The notes under the pieces: model-generated | What the model saw: only the letters and a program-made list of their open reading frames with translations | Databases searched by the model: none | What the model was told of the DNA's origin: nothing | NCBI GenBank assembly: GCA_015832175.1 | Contig: WJXW01000003.1 | Coordinates: forward strand, 2,356,001-2,420,000 | Length of the DNA: 64,000 nt | Direction: 5' to 3' | Origin: Paraphaeosphaeria minitans | Lineage: Eukaryota > Ascomycota > Dothideomycetes > Pleosporales > Didymosphaeriaceae | Position numbers and translations under genes: made by a program | Shown here: piece after piece, positions 48,507 to 59,970 of the stretch | Numbering within the stretch: position 1 is the first letter of the stretch | Layout of the letters: each line of letters begins with the position of its first letter

Positions 48507-49277
48507 ATGAAGTCTATCATCAATCGCTTCAGCAGCTTCCAGCCCACGACGTTCAAAATCAGCTACTCTCCTGAGTACAAGACGTACCTCCAGCACCATG
48601 CCGCGAACGACTGGCTGCACCCGCTGCACATCTTGCGCAGGCGCGAGATGGCCAAGCGCAAGAGAGAAGCTCTATGGTGGCATGTCACGACCGGCGTCGA
48701 TCTCTCTAGGTCATCAGTAGTGCGCTCATGGTGCAGGAGGCGCTTGCGCGGTGCCTTCACTGAAGGTCTGAAAGAACGGGGCTTTGACGAGTTCGGGAGG
48801 CTCGTCAACGTCGCTAAGTTGCGCGAGCAGAAGGGCTTCGAGCGCCTATCGGAACGGAATGCGGTCCTGAGCCTGGACGGAAGTGTGCGACTGCACATCA
48901 CTCCGGCGTTGGTGACAGCCAAATACGCGGATGTGCGGAAAGAAACGGCTGATACCATCCATATCTTGCTCGAGGCACTCAAAGATAACATGCAATCGTC
49001 ATACCTTTCCGACCCACGACCGCAAACGCGCCCACGGCGCAAGACATTTCCACAGTCTGAGGCCCCTTCGCGATCGAGAGAAACAGCATCACAGGCGCTA
49101 CCGCACAACCGTTCGCAGGAGGGACAGATGTCACAATTCAACCTACCCTCGAAGGCGCAGTCTCGGCCGATTAGATACGAGTCAAATCCTTCGAACCCTA
49201 ATCCGCCCAGGAGCTTTACGAGACGCAAGACACAACAACCGCATGACAATCCTCGATCGCACGGCCGGAATACATAA
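48507..49277 (+). CDS. Hypothetical protein, basic, 256 residues
   Basis: I do not recognise a family. The frame is open from 48336, but the ATG at 48507 begins a protein-like stretch: a basic N-terminus (MKSIINRFSSFQ), then a Trp/Arg-rich helical part (residues about 30-115, with ANDWLHPLHILRRREM and VVRSWCRRRLRGAF) that looks like a folded domain, and then a Ser/Pro/Arg/Gln-rich disordered tail from about 165 to the end. The basic start could be a mitochondrial presequence; this is only a guess. The shadow frame on the other strand (49360-48563) is also long, but it has no conserved look and would run through the disordered part. No intron is needed. Confidence 0.65.
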   Translation: MKSIINRFSSFQPTTFKISYSPEYKTYLQHHAANDWLHPLHILRRREMAKRKREALWWHVTTGVDLSRSSVVRSWCRRRLRGAFTEGLKERGFDEFGRLVNVAKLREQKGFERLSERNAVLSLDGSVRLHITPALVTAKYADVRKETADTIHILLEALKDNMQSSYLSDPRPQTRPRRKTFPQSEAPSRSRETASQALPHNRSQEGQMSQFNLPSKAQSRPIRYESNPSNPNPPRSFTRRKTQQPHDNPRSHGRNT

Positions 49278-49712
49278 TGAACCCCTGATGAATCGAAGAT
49301 ACTTCGCAAGAGAAACCGTACAACGGAAGTCTGAAAATAAAAGCGTGGCTGGGAGCACATCTGAATGTGTCACAGCATCTCTTGTCGAATGGTAATGTAG
49401 CAACTGCCAGGACAACTGATTTAGACGAGTGGCTTGCCTTTGATGATTGACCGATAGCTAATACGTCACAGCGGCCCCTCAAGAGTACGTAAAATTCTCC
49501 ACTAGGCTCTTGTAGCATTGAAAAGAACCCCTGTTCACTATACTACGGGCTGACTAGGTTTCCCGTCAGTTTGTATGCAATGGGACGACAAATCTCCCAT
49601 TCGGGAGCAGTATAAGACACGCATGTAGAATGAAAATTCATTGAATACGTAGACCTGACAGTCTATTACCAGGAAACCACGCTCATAGTATGCTCTCTCA
49701 TCACAGCTTCCT
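49278..49712. other. Convergent intergenic region
   Basis: 435 bases between converging genes; no gene or repeat is visible. Confidence 0.5.
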
Positions 49713-50711
49713 TCACAGTTCGGACTTGGCCTCCAACGGCCTCCTGGCCCTCGCAAACAAAATCGTCCGCCAAAGCTTCTGCCCACCAAATTCCATGAAA
49801 ACCCTCTTGTCCATCGTCACAACATCCACATCGACCAGACCTGCTACGGTGAAGAACTTCTTTACGCCGTCGACTGTGAAGCTAGGCACGACGATCGAGG
49901 CTGTCATCTTCGCACGATCCCAGCCTGGCTCGTCTTCGAGTTTCACAGGTTCGCGGTGGCGATGGTCGTGCTCTTTCTTGTCATGGCTATGGTCATGCCC
50001 GTGTCCATCTCCGTGTCCATGCCCTTGATGACTGTGACGATGATGCCACGACCCCTCCGTCCCCTCAATCGGCTCACCGTTCTCATCGGCCTTCAAGTCC
50101 CCGCCTTCCAAGAAATCATTGATCATGAGCACTCCGCCCGGCCTAAGCCTCTCCTTCAGACACTTCGCAGCATGTACCACATCCTCAAAGTGATGGAAGG
50201 CGAAGCTCGCAGTCGCAAGATCAAAACCGGCCCACTCAGCACCGGTAGGCGTTGGATGTTCCCTGTCAAACAAGTCGCCAACGACAGCATGGATGGTGGA
50301 TTCAGACAGCCCGGTCGCTCGCGCGCGGGCGTTATAGGCTGCGACCATGTTGGGTGATACATCGATGCCGCGGGTTTCTGTGACGAAGGGGCCGAACACC
50401 TAGGTACGTTAGTGTCTCTCATTGAGTGCGGGGAGAGAAGATGTACCCGCGACATGAGGCCTGTACCGCAGGCGTAGTCCAGCTGCCGCACAGTTTGGGT
50501 GTTGGAGCTGGATTCAGTATTGGCAAAGGGTATGCCAATCCAATCCAGGCGGTTGCGCAGGTCGTCTGTCACTGCTTGGTTGACTTTGGCGAAGAAGGGC
50601 TGAGAATCGTATGTATCTGTGATAGCACTGGAAGATATTAAGGTCTGGGTTTGAGAGTACTTGATCGCGTACTTACTCAAAGTACTGTCGGTTGGCTGCT
50701 GCTGTCGACAT
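49713..50711 (-). CDS. SAM-dependent methyltransferase with a histidine-rich insert
   Basis: Three exons: 50711-50677, 50627-50447, 50399-49713 (introns 49 and 47 bases), 300 residues. Class I methyltransferase fold: motif I LDYACGTGLMS (residues 61-71) directly before the second intron, GIDVSPNMV (83-91), then a post-motif region DLATASFAFHHFED (132-145) and ERLRPGGVLMINDF (154-167). Between about residues 190 and 221 lies an insert with about a dozen His residues alternating with Gly/Asp/Ser, as in metal-binding loops. The C-terminal part (VDVDVVTMDKRVFMEFGGQK) ends the fold. Substrate unknown; it could be a small molecule or protein. The neighbour on the same strand is TYW3, with its own promoter gap. 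Confidence 0.88.
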
Positions 50712-51158
50712 GGTGGGAGGGTTACGACCACACACGAGTTTGTTGCAGGGCTAGAATGCTGGATGAAAGACTTGAAGTGGTTCTTGAAATTGCTTAGAGT
50801 TGTGTGTTAGACGCAGCTGCGTGTCCACGAGGCTATATACAGATGCGCGCCAACTTTGTAGTCGTGCGATGTCGCCGGTGCGTTTGTACCGGAGACTTTA
50901 TTCTGAGCACTCCACCCGCCGAATGGGGCTAGAACTAGTACCTAGCCGAGGAGTGGTCCTCGATGGAGATATCGACCATCTCGGAGACATTGTCTTCGTA
51001 ACAGTGCGTATAGTTCCCACACTGGCACAAGAGCGTACATTTGCGCATTTGACCCATGATGAGTCATGATGTTTGCAGGATTGAACAGAGACATGGTTTG
51101 CGTAGGGATGTTTGGTTTTTCATAGCTTGCACCCAGCGGCTTCAAACGAACATGTTGC
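50712..51158. other. Intergenic region between TYW3 and the methyltransferase
   Basis: 447 bases that should hold the methyltransferase promoter and the TYW3 3' UTR. Overlapping short frames show no domain. Confidence 0.5.
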
Positions 51159-52104
51159 TCAGGCATCTGGAGTTGAAGCGGAAAAAATACTGGCATTGTT
51201 CGACTCCGTTTGGATTTTCAGAGCCTGCTGACGGGCCAGCCCCTCTGCTCTTTTCCGCGCTTTTCTGGCTTCAGGATCCTCCCATTCAGAGATGGCGCCT
51301 CTGGATCTTTCGGTCTGCTGAGGCTGATATTGCTGAAGTACAGCTGCCCTGAATCGTGCAATCCTCTCTGTATTGATTTGGAAACGTTCGTTCGCAATAT
51401 GCACCAGTGTCTGGAGGTAGCTTCCGTCCACAAGCGCTATATTCTGCCCCGAACTGTCATGGTAGCCGATGATTGAATCGAAAGAATAGCCTGTGGACCT
51501 CACAGCCACCATAGAGTTGATTTCTCCACTCTTGGATGGAGCCAAGCTCACTGCACCGCTTTCCCTGAAGCCTGCGCCGAGAGCGGCATTGAGCACGCTC
51601 TGACAGTCTTGTAAGGACGCTGTTAAAATGTGTAGAATCTGTCGTACATCAGCTTAATCTGCCGAAACCGTTCAAGAGTCTTACCATGGGCTCAAACTTC
51701 AAATGAATGTACCTGCATGTTGAATTGACCGACCCCACGCCAGATCCGCCCTTCACCAGGCCAAAGGCCTTCATATAGTCGGGCGATTCATCTGGAGAGG
51801 TCGCAATCGGATCGTGTGATATGTAGAGCCACTGACCTCCGCCTCCTTTGCCCCCAGGACCTGCGGGTGACTCATCTTGAGGAGTGGCCTCGGTGGGATC
51901 AGCTTTACGTCCCTCGAGGAAGACACTTATGCGCCCAGAGCAGCTGCTCGTTGTGACCAGCCCATCAAGGACGTTCAGGTCCCCGATCAAGGCGCGTATT
52001 GGCGCATCTACAGAACCTTTAGGTGACAGGTCTTGGTACTCCTCATCCGGGACGGTTAGCTGCTCCAGAATTTTTTGCTTGCGCGTTTGGAAGCGGTTCA
52101 ACAT
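51159..52104 (-). CDS. tyw3: tRNA wybutosine-synthesizing protein 3 (TYW3)
   Basis: Two exons: 52104-51685 and 51638-51159 (46-base intron), 299 residues. The N-terminus carries the family hallmark: KGSVDAPI followed by TTSSCSGRISVFLEG (residues 51-65), then WLYISHDPI and, near the exon end, CRYIHLKFEPM. The second half continues with ESGAVSL and MVAVRSTG, also typical. TYW3 methylates N4 of the wybutosine precursor at position 37 of tRNA-Phe (family knowledge). The fungal protein is somewhat long because of a Gly/Pro/Asp-rich loop at about 66-90 and a charged C-terminal tail (about 250-299). Divergent to the DUF2461 gene. Confidence 0.93.
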
Positions 52105-52338
52105 AGTCGCTGCAGGAGACTTCGCAGGTGTTCAATTGAATATGCCTCAAGTTTATAGGCAGGGGTCCGGCGCCGCCATTTTGAAAAAAATGCGCCAAGT
52201 GTTGCGGGACGGGGGAACTGAGAACGTCATTTACCTAGGTATTGGTGGCCCGTGCAGAACGCGTCTACCTTCACACGACAAGAACGCGAAGTCATCACAC
52301 CAGCCGTACTGCTACATACAAAGGAGAAAAGTTTCGAT
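52105..52338. promoter_or_regulatory. Divergent promoter region (TYW3 / DUF2461 gene)
   Basis: 234 bases between two start codons. An in-frame upstream ATG for the DUF2461 gene lies at 52252, so its true start could be there. Confidence 0.45.
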
Positions 52339-55300
52339 ATGCCACGATCATCGACTAAACCCACTGAACCTGCGTCCTTCCGTGGTCCCGCGAAGCGTGC
52401 CGCTCCGGCAACACCCAGCCGCCAATCCAAGAGGGCCAAATCCACGACCAAGACGTCTTATGCAGAGCCAGACTCGGATGAACTGGACAAACTGACTGCA
52501 TCGCCATCCGATGAGGATGCAGCAGTGCAATCTGATTACGAACACGAGAGCGTTGCCGATTCACACTTCGAATCCGATCAGCTCGAAGCTGCCAGTGAAG
52601 AAGACAGCGAGATAGCGAAGACTTCGAGAGGGCGTTCCACTAAGCGATCCATACTTCCAATGCATAAGAAGAAAGACGGTGGAGAAGAGTTATGGAAGTC
52701 TGGAGCAAAGCTTGAGCTTGGTATACAAGTGATCATCAAGAAGCCCAAAGCGCGCGAAGCGGGGGATATTCCTTTCACGAACGAGACCATTCACCCCAAC
52801 ACTATGCTATTCCTCAGCGATTTAGCCACTCACAATGACCGCCAATGGCTGAAAGGTGCGTCAGCCGCAGCTTCATGCGCAACAATGCCTTGTGTCCACC
52901 TTAGAACACGCACACGCCTACGAATTGTCGCTGAACTTGACGTAGCACACGACGCCGACTATCGAACCTCGCTTCAGGACTTTACGACATTCCTTGAAAG
53001 TCTTTCGGAGAAAGTGATTGAAGCTGACGAAACCATCCCCGAGCTTCCCATCAAGGATATTGTGAGTCACTCCGTATAAAAGCTCACGCTGAACCGCATA
53101 CTGAGAATCGTAGATCTTTCGCATATATCGCGGTAAGCAACGAAGAGAGTATCGGAGCAAGAGACACTAAATCTCTCAGATGTCCGGTTTTCGAAAAACC
53201 ATACCCCTTACAAGGTCAGAAATGCTCGATGGCAAGAAGAGGTTACCTTGCATGGCTACGTGACACGTCGGATGCACTAACGCACGTTTTAGACACACTT
53301 TTCTGCAGCATGGAGTCGGTAAGTGCGATCCCGAAGAGATCACAAGGACGGCTTAGGTCGTGTTCCTCAACTACAAATATCTTTATTGCCATGTGCACCG
53401 CTTGCTAATGCAGTACCCTTTTGTGTAGCACGGGACGAAAAGGACCATATGCAGCTTACTACGTACACATCCAACCAAACGGTGCGAGCTTTGTTGGTAA
53501 GTGCGACATCTTTTCTTGCATCTTTCAGTAGGACACATCCTCCGTTGTCCATGTGATGGTTCGCAACACGAGCCGTGGTACGACATGGTCGTTACGACGC
53601 TACACTTGTTGTCGACACGAGTGTGACTACCGAAGGACGCATGCAGCAGCTTAGGCATGCCCGGTCCGATACTACGGGCCGCCACACACTCATTGTAACA
53701 ACACTTTTGTTACACACGCCCCTCTCTTTTGGAGCCTGCCTATGTACCAGCCACGTGCTGGACGCGGGACATTTCTGCCATGTCTCGATAAGCGCGCGTC
53801 TAGCCTGGAACATCCAGAGACACAAGTATCATCCGACATACGTTGAGGAAGTGGTCACTGGATGACTGCATTTGTTCATGTTGCCATCAAGTCAGACAAA
53901 CTGAGTCGGTGAACAATACCTTGTGTGCTTCGACATCCAGGCATGAACGTCGTGTCGCCTTTGCCGACCGCGAGCAATTCCACAGTGTATACCCAACCCA
54001 CCCAGACGATGGAAAGACGACACTACGAAGAAGTCTGTCCGGTGTGATGTGCACTCAGTGAGGCTAAGCTCTCTGTCTGTAACAACGGTGCGCTTCATGC
54101 TACACCATTCGACTTACCGTTCGAGATCGATCTATAATGGATATGTACGAGAGACAGGTATGATGAGCTTGGGACTCGTCAATTCAACGACTTCAAGAGC
54201 GTTGGTTTCACCGCAATGAAACCTGGACGAGGACACTATGGTATGCGTATGGTCATCCGCAGCGGACGTTCGGGTCGGCTTGGTCGTTTCCACGAAGCTC
54301 AGCTGTGGCAGCGCTTGCAGAAGACCTCGTTTCGAACACCTGAAGGACCTATGTATGGGCGTATGAGGTCAGCGATGTATCAGAGTCCTGCGTTTAAAGA
54401 TTCTGATCTCACATTGCAACCGCGCGCAAGGATTCCCGGGCCAGCAACGTCTCGAGACACCAGATACAGCATTCCATGGCTTCCATCGCGAGTTGATGAC
54501 AGTAGCCTCATCTTCTCCAGCTGGGATTCTATGTATACTCGCCTGGTAGAATGCCGTGCAGCAGCAGTGGAGTCTTCACAAGGGCCCCCTCTCGCACTTT
54601 CAGGAGGCAACCGGCGACGAAGACGGCGACCCATCTCAAGACCTGTCTATATGCCATACGCTGTACGAATCCTATGAATCCTCCATGAACGTGTCGAGGT
54701 GCGATCGTTAAGGATGGTCTTTGCGAGGGTGCAAATTCGTGCGGAGGTGTGCTCGTTCGGGACTCCTGTCGCCAGTGATCTGCCAGATGCGGCACTCAAG
54801 GCTTCCGCCAAAGCTCGTGCGATGGCACTCTAGATAGAATACATTGCCTAGACCACGAGATGGAGGACCTGCTAACGATCTGTAGGTGGGGGCTTATGGA
54901 TGCCGGATGCTCGATCGCTGAGCGCGCTGCGTCAGGACTTCGACAAGAAGCCGCACAAGATCAAGCGCGTGTTGACAGATGCGGGCATTCGGAAGTCGTT
55001 CTTGGGCGGCATTCCTGAAGATGAGAAGAAAGCCGTGAAGGCATTCACGAACCAGCCTAATAATCAATCGAACGCTCTCAAGAAGCATCCCAAGGTGAGT
55101 CTCTTCCAGCGAGCAAGCAGAGTCAAGACGGGCGCGGCGAGCCATGGGTGACAGCAATCGATCCGTCGCCATGTTTGCAACATCTCGGGAGGCCCGGGAC
55201 GATATCGAAGACAGATCGCCTTTACGAAACTACTATTCGGCGAATTGAGGCGGACGACACTGGATTGATCACTCGCTACCAAGCACCGATACTCGATCCT

Positions 55301-56470
55301 GAAGCCATATCGTGGGACTCCTGACGAAGGAACAAAGGACGGAGCACAATCTCACATGCACAACCCGATGCTGCAGCATGCACGCAACACTGGCATGTCA
55401 TGAACCATGACATCCGGTGAACTGTGCCCTACGTTTACGCCCTACCACCTACTGTGCACCTGCAGACTCGATCCTGAGCTGTCGGCCACTTAGTGTGGGC
55501 GATAGCAGCTCTGCTCCCGGTGCTTTACTTCGGGCCGGGGAAACCCTTCCCCAATGGTGGCGCACAGTCATCTGCAGGCGTCCTGGAGGCGCAGCGATGG
55601 TGGCCAAAGTTGTCCACTTGATCGGTAAAGAAGAGAAACGCCCGACTCAAATCTGCGGATGTCCGCGCCTCCTTGCAGTCCCCGGCGGCTAGGCATGAGA
55701 GACTGCCTTGCGGTTCCATGGTCAGAATGGCCCGCCAACCGTACCAGCATGTCGTCGAAATTTCCACATTCGACGGCGAAACAAGCAGCTCCAAGGGACA
55801 CTCGCTGGCGGCCCCGTCAAGATCTCTCTGCTCGCGTCTCGCCGCTGATCCCACTGCAGGAAATCACGCTGAGAGAGCCCAACGCTAACGATGTTTCGTT
55901 CAGGGATATGACTCTGGTCACAAAGACATCGACCTCCTGAGACTCCGAAACTTCACGCTCGGTACCAAACTCTCCGACAAAGAAGTCCTAGGGGCTAATG
56001 GCCTGGACCGGATCGCTGAACTGATGGGCTGCGTGGCTCCCTTCGTAAGTCATAATTTCACTAGACTCTGTGGCGACCCAGGCGTTTTGAGCAGGCTCAA
56101 TGTGCCGGGCTTCTCACCCTGGAAGATGCAAAATACACGTGCAGCTTCTGTAGCAAGTGGTCGTGGTAAAGCGGACTGGACTCACCCCCTCCGCACTGTA
56201 ACCAGTTCATCCAGAACGAGCACGGTATGCGTTGGCACTGCAGGCTAGTCTACCTAAGCCGGACGGTGGCTGCATGGGCGCGGTCAGCGGTGGGGGAAGG
56301 GCTCGCTAGTTCTGGGTTCCGCCTCTAACGTACGGTTGCAGATTACCTACCTCAACAGCGTCGTCATGCCAGACGAAGAGTCCTCGGACTCGAGCGAGGA
56401 GGACAGCGAGGACGGGGCTAGCGACGTGGACGACGTGGACGACGAGGACGATGCGGACAAGGACGCTTGA
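52339..56470 (+). CDS. DUF2461 domain protein with three oversized introns
   Basis: Nine exons keep one frame of 419 residues: 52339-52855, 52946-53061, 53114-53132, 53180-53214, 53293-53318, 53429-53496, 54886-55094, 55904-56044, 56342-56470. The N-terminal 130 residues are disordered, with basic (PSRQSKRAKSTTK) and acidic stretches. The DUF2461 domain spans about 155-375 (NTMLFLSDLATHNDRQWLK, IFRIYRDVRFSKNHTPYKTH, YYVHIQPNGASFVGGGLWMP, LLRLRNFTLGTKLSDKEVL). The tail is acidic (SSDSSEEDSEDG). The biochemical role of the family is unknown. Introns 1-5 are 47-110 bases, but introns 6-8 are 1389, 809 and 297 bases. All have proper splice ends and GCTAAC or CTAAC branch points where visible. An upstream in-frame ATG at 52252 is possible. 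Confidence 0.9.
53497..54885 (+). other. Giant intron 6 of the DUF2461 gene (1389 bases)
   Basis: Starts GTAAGT and ends GCTAACGATCTGTAG, so both splice signals are good. The exons on both sides join within a Gly codon in a conserved FVGGGLW stretch, which confirms that nothing coding is missing. The interior has normal GC content and no sequence similarity that I recognise. Confidence 0.8.
54216..54677 (+). other. Open frame nested in intron 6 (153 codons), doubtful
   Basis: Begins MKPGRGHYGMRMVIRSGRSG and is Arg/Ser-rich throughout, with a basic run GGNRRRRRRPISRP near the end. I recognise no domain. It could be a chance frame in a GC-rich intron or debris of inserted DNA. Confidence 0.2.
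55095..55903 (+). other. Long intron 7 of the DUF2461 gene (809 bases)
   Basis: GTGAGT donor; GCTAACGATGTTTCGTTCAG at the acceptor side. The flanking exons meet at Lys|Gly in phase 0 and continue the family sequence. The interior is unrecognised. Confidence 0.8.
56045..56341 (+). other. Long intron 8 of the DUF2461 gene (297 bases)
   Basis: GTAAGT donor; CTAACGTACGGTTGCAG acceptor side. Phase 0. No feature is recognised inside. Confidence 0.8.
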
Positions 56471-57410
56471 GGAGGTTGTACGTCCGCTTGCGGCGTGGTC
56501 TAGCAGAAAGCCCCAAGGCGTCAGCGAAGGTTTTCGCTCGCTCAAGGCCGGGAAGTCGTCCAGACAGGGCGGGGATTGGTGGAACGGGAGGGCGGCCAGG
56601 ATGCAGGCGCCAATAGACGGCTGCAGCCAAGGAGAGGCGCATCGGCAGTGGCGCTGAGTGGAAAGCGGAGCGAGGCAATCCAACCAAGTTCTGCATTAGT
56701 CCCGCATGAAGAAATGGTCACGTTATCTGCTAAGGCGCAGTCCAAGGATTGCCCAGGACGCACGGTGGCGCTTTAGGCGCGCCGTCAGGGATGCGCCGTG
56801 ACCGCAAGAACCCCGGCCCTCAGTCCAGCAGGCGGGCCGCGTCCTTTAGCCTGCATCGTTCGCGAGTGGGCGAGCGGCCCTTCTGCGTACGCACCGCAGA
56901 CGGGTGGGCTGATGTCTTTTTCCGCTGCGTCGACGATATCGACATGGCTGGCCGCTAGCTGGGGTTGTCGATGCGATGACATTGCCCGAGGTGCGGAACA
57001 TGGCCTTCAGTCGCCATCAGAGGCCGGCCAGTTCACCCAGACGGAGGCGTCCTGCTCCACCGAACCCTTGTCCTGTAGGTCACAAGCAGCAGGCCGCGAC
57101 GGGCCGGGGCCGCAATTCGTTCGAGGGCATGGGTGTCGCCTCTGGCTCAGCGCGGGCTCCACACACAGCCTACCCGCGTCTGAAGGAAGTCATGATATCA
57201 CGCCGCCGCCTCGTCACCGCGCGGCTGATGCCCCATGTCCCATGTCCCGTGTCGACGTGTTTCACTTGGTGATACAGGGAAGCGAAGAAAAAAGAAGGAA
57301 AGACAGAAGAAAGAAGAAAAAAAGTGGCAGACTTGAGCGCGGCACGACGAGCCAGCAGAGGGAAGAACAAGCGCAGCCTCCAAGATCGGGGTTGCTGCCA
57401 CCATCCCTGG
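56471..57410. other. Gene-poor GC-rich stretch
   Basis: No convincing gene. Open frames (for example 56798-57445, plus) lack domains and end in a purine run (about 57288-57325). It could belong to the 3' flank of the DUF2461 gene. Confidence 0.45.
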
Positions 57411-57458
57411 TAGACTACTATCAGCGTAGACTACTATCAGCGTAGACTACCATCAGCA
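57411..57458 (+). repeat. Tandem repeat, 3 x 16 bases
   Basis: Three consecutive copies of TAGACTACTATCAGCG; the last has two changes. Confidence 0.9.
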
Positions 57459-58837
57459 GATAAAGGCTCTCTCCGTCACGAACGGCGGTGTGTGAGTGTG
57501 TGTGTGGGCGCGGCTTTAATTTTGCGCAAGCCGCGTTTTGACGTCGGTCCCTAGAAGCACACCGATCGCTAGCCGGAGCTGATGGGCCTAGCGAATCACG
57601 CTGGAATGACAGGTCGAATTGTTACGACCTGGCCAATCCTAGCACCACAAGCGCTGGAATTGCAACCATTTGACCCCCATCCCCCTCCCTCGAGAGCATA
57701 CGCCGTCCAGCTTTCCACCTGTGCCGCTTCGAGACGCCTGGTGTTGGGCTTTTGGTCGACGTGGTGCGACGGCGACGGCGACGGCTTGGGGCCATTCTTG
57801 TCAGGAAACCGTCGCCTGCTGCTGACGGAGCGGGGATTCCTGTCGAGGCAGTCAGCACCTTTCGTCCGGTCTCCCTGTGTGCTGTGCCTCTGGTGTCTCG
57901 CGATAGAGTGCGCTACTGCGGGGGATAAAATTCCTTGTCTACAAACAGCAGCGGGTGCTGTCTGCAGCGTCGCGGCGTGCGACTATTGACATCTATATGC
58001 GCGACGACGAGACGGCATGCAAAGGTCCATCCACGGGTCAGTTGATGCGCTTCAACCAGTTACACGCGCCTCCTTAGCGCGGTGTCCATGGACGGTTGCG
58101 TCGAGGACCATTTCAGGTCGCTCGTCCGCAGGTTGGTGGTGGCACAGTTCCCGGGCTTCGACGGCGCAAGTCGTGTCGGCTTCTGGATGCCGTGCAGGAC
58201 ATTTTCCGTGCTCGATGGAAGCTGCTGCGTCTTTTGAGCAGTTGCAAGTTGGATTGGGCCCCATGCATAGGGACGGCCGACCCCAGTCTTCCCGTTGGCT
58301 GCGTGGCACAAAACTGTCGTTAATCGGACTGCTGCTGCGGAGACGACGCTGGCAAGCTCGTACATGCAACGCCCGATGGATTGTCTGACCCCTCGTGCCG
58401 GCCCGTGATCTCGTGCCACCGCTGGCGGCCCTGTTTCAGGACGACTTTGTTTTGATCGGGGAACATGTTGGGGTTGGATGCCGCCCGTCCCGCCGGCAGC
58501 GATGACGCTGGCATCCACCGGGCTGGTAGGAGACAGCAATGGCGGAGGCGGCTTCCGCGCTTGGAACGGCGCGCTGGAACGTTCAACTGCCCTTCTCGTC
58601 CCGACAGACGCGGTCGGATGGGCAGCCTCGTGGGTACGCGTACCGGCGGACATGCACACGACGGGCTAGCGGGAGGCGGCTGACAGGTGGTTACTTGCTC
58701 GTTGCGGAAGCGGCGTCCGGCGAAGATTGATTGCTCGCCCGTCCGTCTCGCAGGGCAGGGCTGCTTCGTTGCAAAAGCTGTCCCATGTGCCATCCTCCAG
58801 ATTTCTACCGTATCCGCACATCCCTATGTGCCATGTT
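57459..58837. other. Gene-poor GC-rich stretch
   Basis: A GT run near 57490 and several overlapping frames on both strands, none with a recognisable domain or splice pattern. I see no gene. Confidence 0.45.
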
Positions 58838-59048
58838 CTTGTCCCCTGTTTCTTGTCCCCTGTTCATGTCCCTTGTTCATGTCCCATGTTCATGTCCCAT
58901 GTTCCTGTCCCATATCCTGTCCCATGTTCCTGTCCCATATCCTGTCCCATGTCCTGCCCTGTCCTGTCCCATGTCCCATATCCCTTGTCCCTTGACCCAT
59001 ATCCCTTGTCCCTTGACCCATATCCCTTGTCCCTTGTCCCTCGTCCCC
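58838..59048 (+). repeat. Minisatellite of TGTCCC(A/T)T-type units
   Basis: Irregular tandem units such as TTCATGTCCCATG, CCTGTCCCATAT and, at the end, three units of CCATATCCCTTGTCCCTTGA. Units vary in length, so it is a decaying minisatellite. Confidence 0.85.
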
Positions 59049-59719
59049 ACCAGGCAGATGCAGTCGGGGCGCCAGGCTCGTGATGGGGCGTACTGCGGTG
59101 TGGCAGTCAATAACGTCTGCTCGGCCTTGCTTTGCACCAACTAGCAAGCTGGCTGCGGGCTACAATTCGTGAGCAGAGCAGGAACACGAGGCCTGACCGG
59201 TGGCACGTCTCATGACCTCCTGACCAAGCAGGTTCTGCTGCTGTTCCGGCGAGGGCTCTTCTGAGGATTTATCCGCGGTCCAGCACGGCTCATGCAAGGA
59301 ACACGTCGCACACCGACTCGGTGCACAAACAAATCGGCGTCGCGAGCACCCACGCTTCACCGAGCGGTCGACTATCGATTCAGTCGAGCATGCAGGGCGG
59401 GCGTCATTGGGCGCGGCTCGTGGCCGTCTGTACGGCTGCACACCAGGTCAATCAGCGGGCCGTCAGCGTGCATGGGCTTGGGGGGGCTTGGGGGCATCGT
59501 CCTGCTAGCTAGCGCATGGCACTTGTTCGAGCACGCAGACTCGCAACCAAGCTGGGTCGTCTCGCCGGCGGTGGGAGGAGGTGTAGGAGACCAACGGCTG
59601 GGGGGTTTCATCACATCTGCTGCGTCCCCGCCGATCCCCGCCGATCCCCGCTAGCTGAACCTTCTTCTGGGATCCGAGCTTAGCACTGCTAGCCTACCGC
59701 AAACCGTCAACGGCGATGT
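59049..59719. other. Gene-poor GC-rich stretch
   Basis: No supported gene; short runs of G and small direct repeats (CCGCCGATCC twice near 59630-59650). Confidence 0.4.
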
Positions 59720-59742
59720 GAGGCGAGGCGAGGCGAGGCGAG
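59720..59742 (+). repeat. GAGGC pentanucleotide repeat
   Basis: Just over four units of GAGGC in a row. Confidence 0.85.
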
Positions 59743-59852
59743 ACCAGACAACAGCGACAACAGCATGCAGCATGTGCCTCGCCGTCCATGACTAGGTACC
59801 GTCGCCGCCTCGATCCGCCTTGTGCCTAGGGCATTTCTAAATGCGTCGCAAC

Positions 59853-59865
59853 GGGGGGGGGGGGG
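59853..59865 (+). repeat. Poly-G run (13 G)
   Basis: Thirteen consecutive G followed by AGAGGAG; a possible site of structure formation or length variation. Confidence 0.85.
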
Positions 59866-59931
59866 AGAGGAGCAGGTTTTCACCGCGTACCTACCGTGGA
59901 GGGGGGCGTTGCCTACGCCGGCGCCGGCACG

Positions 59932-59970
59932 AGCACCAGCACCAGCACCAACACCAGCACCAGCACCAGC
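59932..59970 (+). repeat. (CACCAG)n repeat
   Basis: About six hexamer units, one with A instead of G. Confidence 0.85.

Noticed and set aside
48563..49360. 265-codon minus-strand frame opposite the hypothetical gene
   Set aside because: It is the shadow of the plus-strand frame at 48507-49277, which has the more protein-like composition and a promoter shared with eIF1A.
56798..57445. 215-codon frame downstream of the DUF2461 gene
   Set aside because: Low-complexity, no domain, ends in the purine run and tandem repeat.
58838..59048. CRISPR-like series of short repeats
   Set aside because: Units are irregular in length, have no unique spacers of constant size, and the host is a eukaryote. 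It is a minisatellite.
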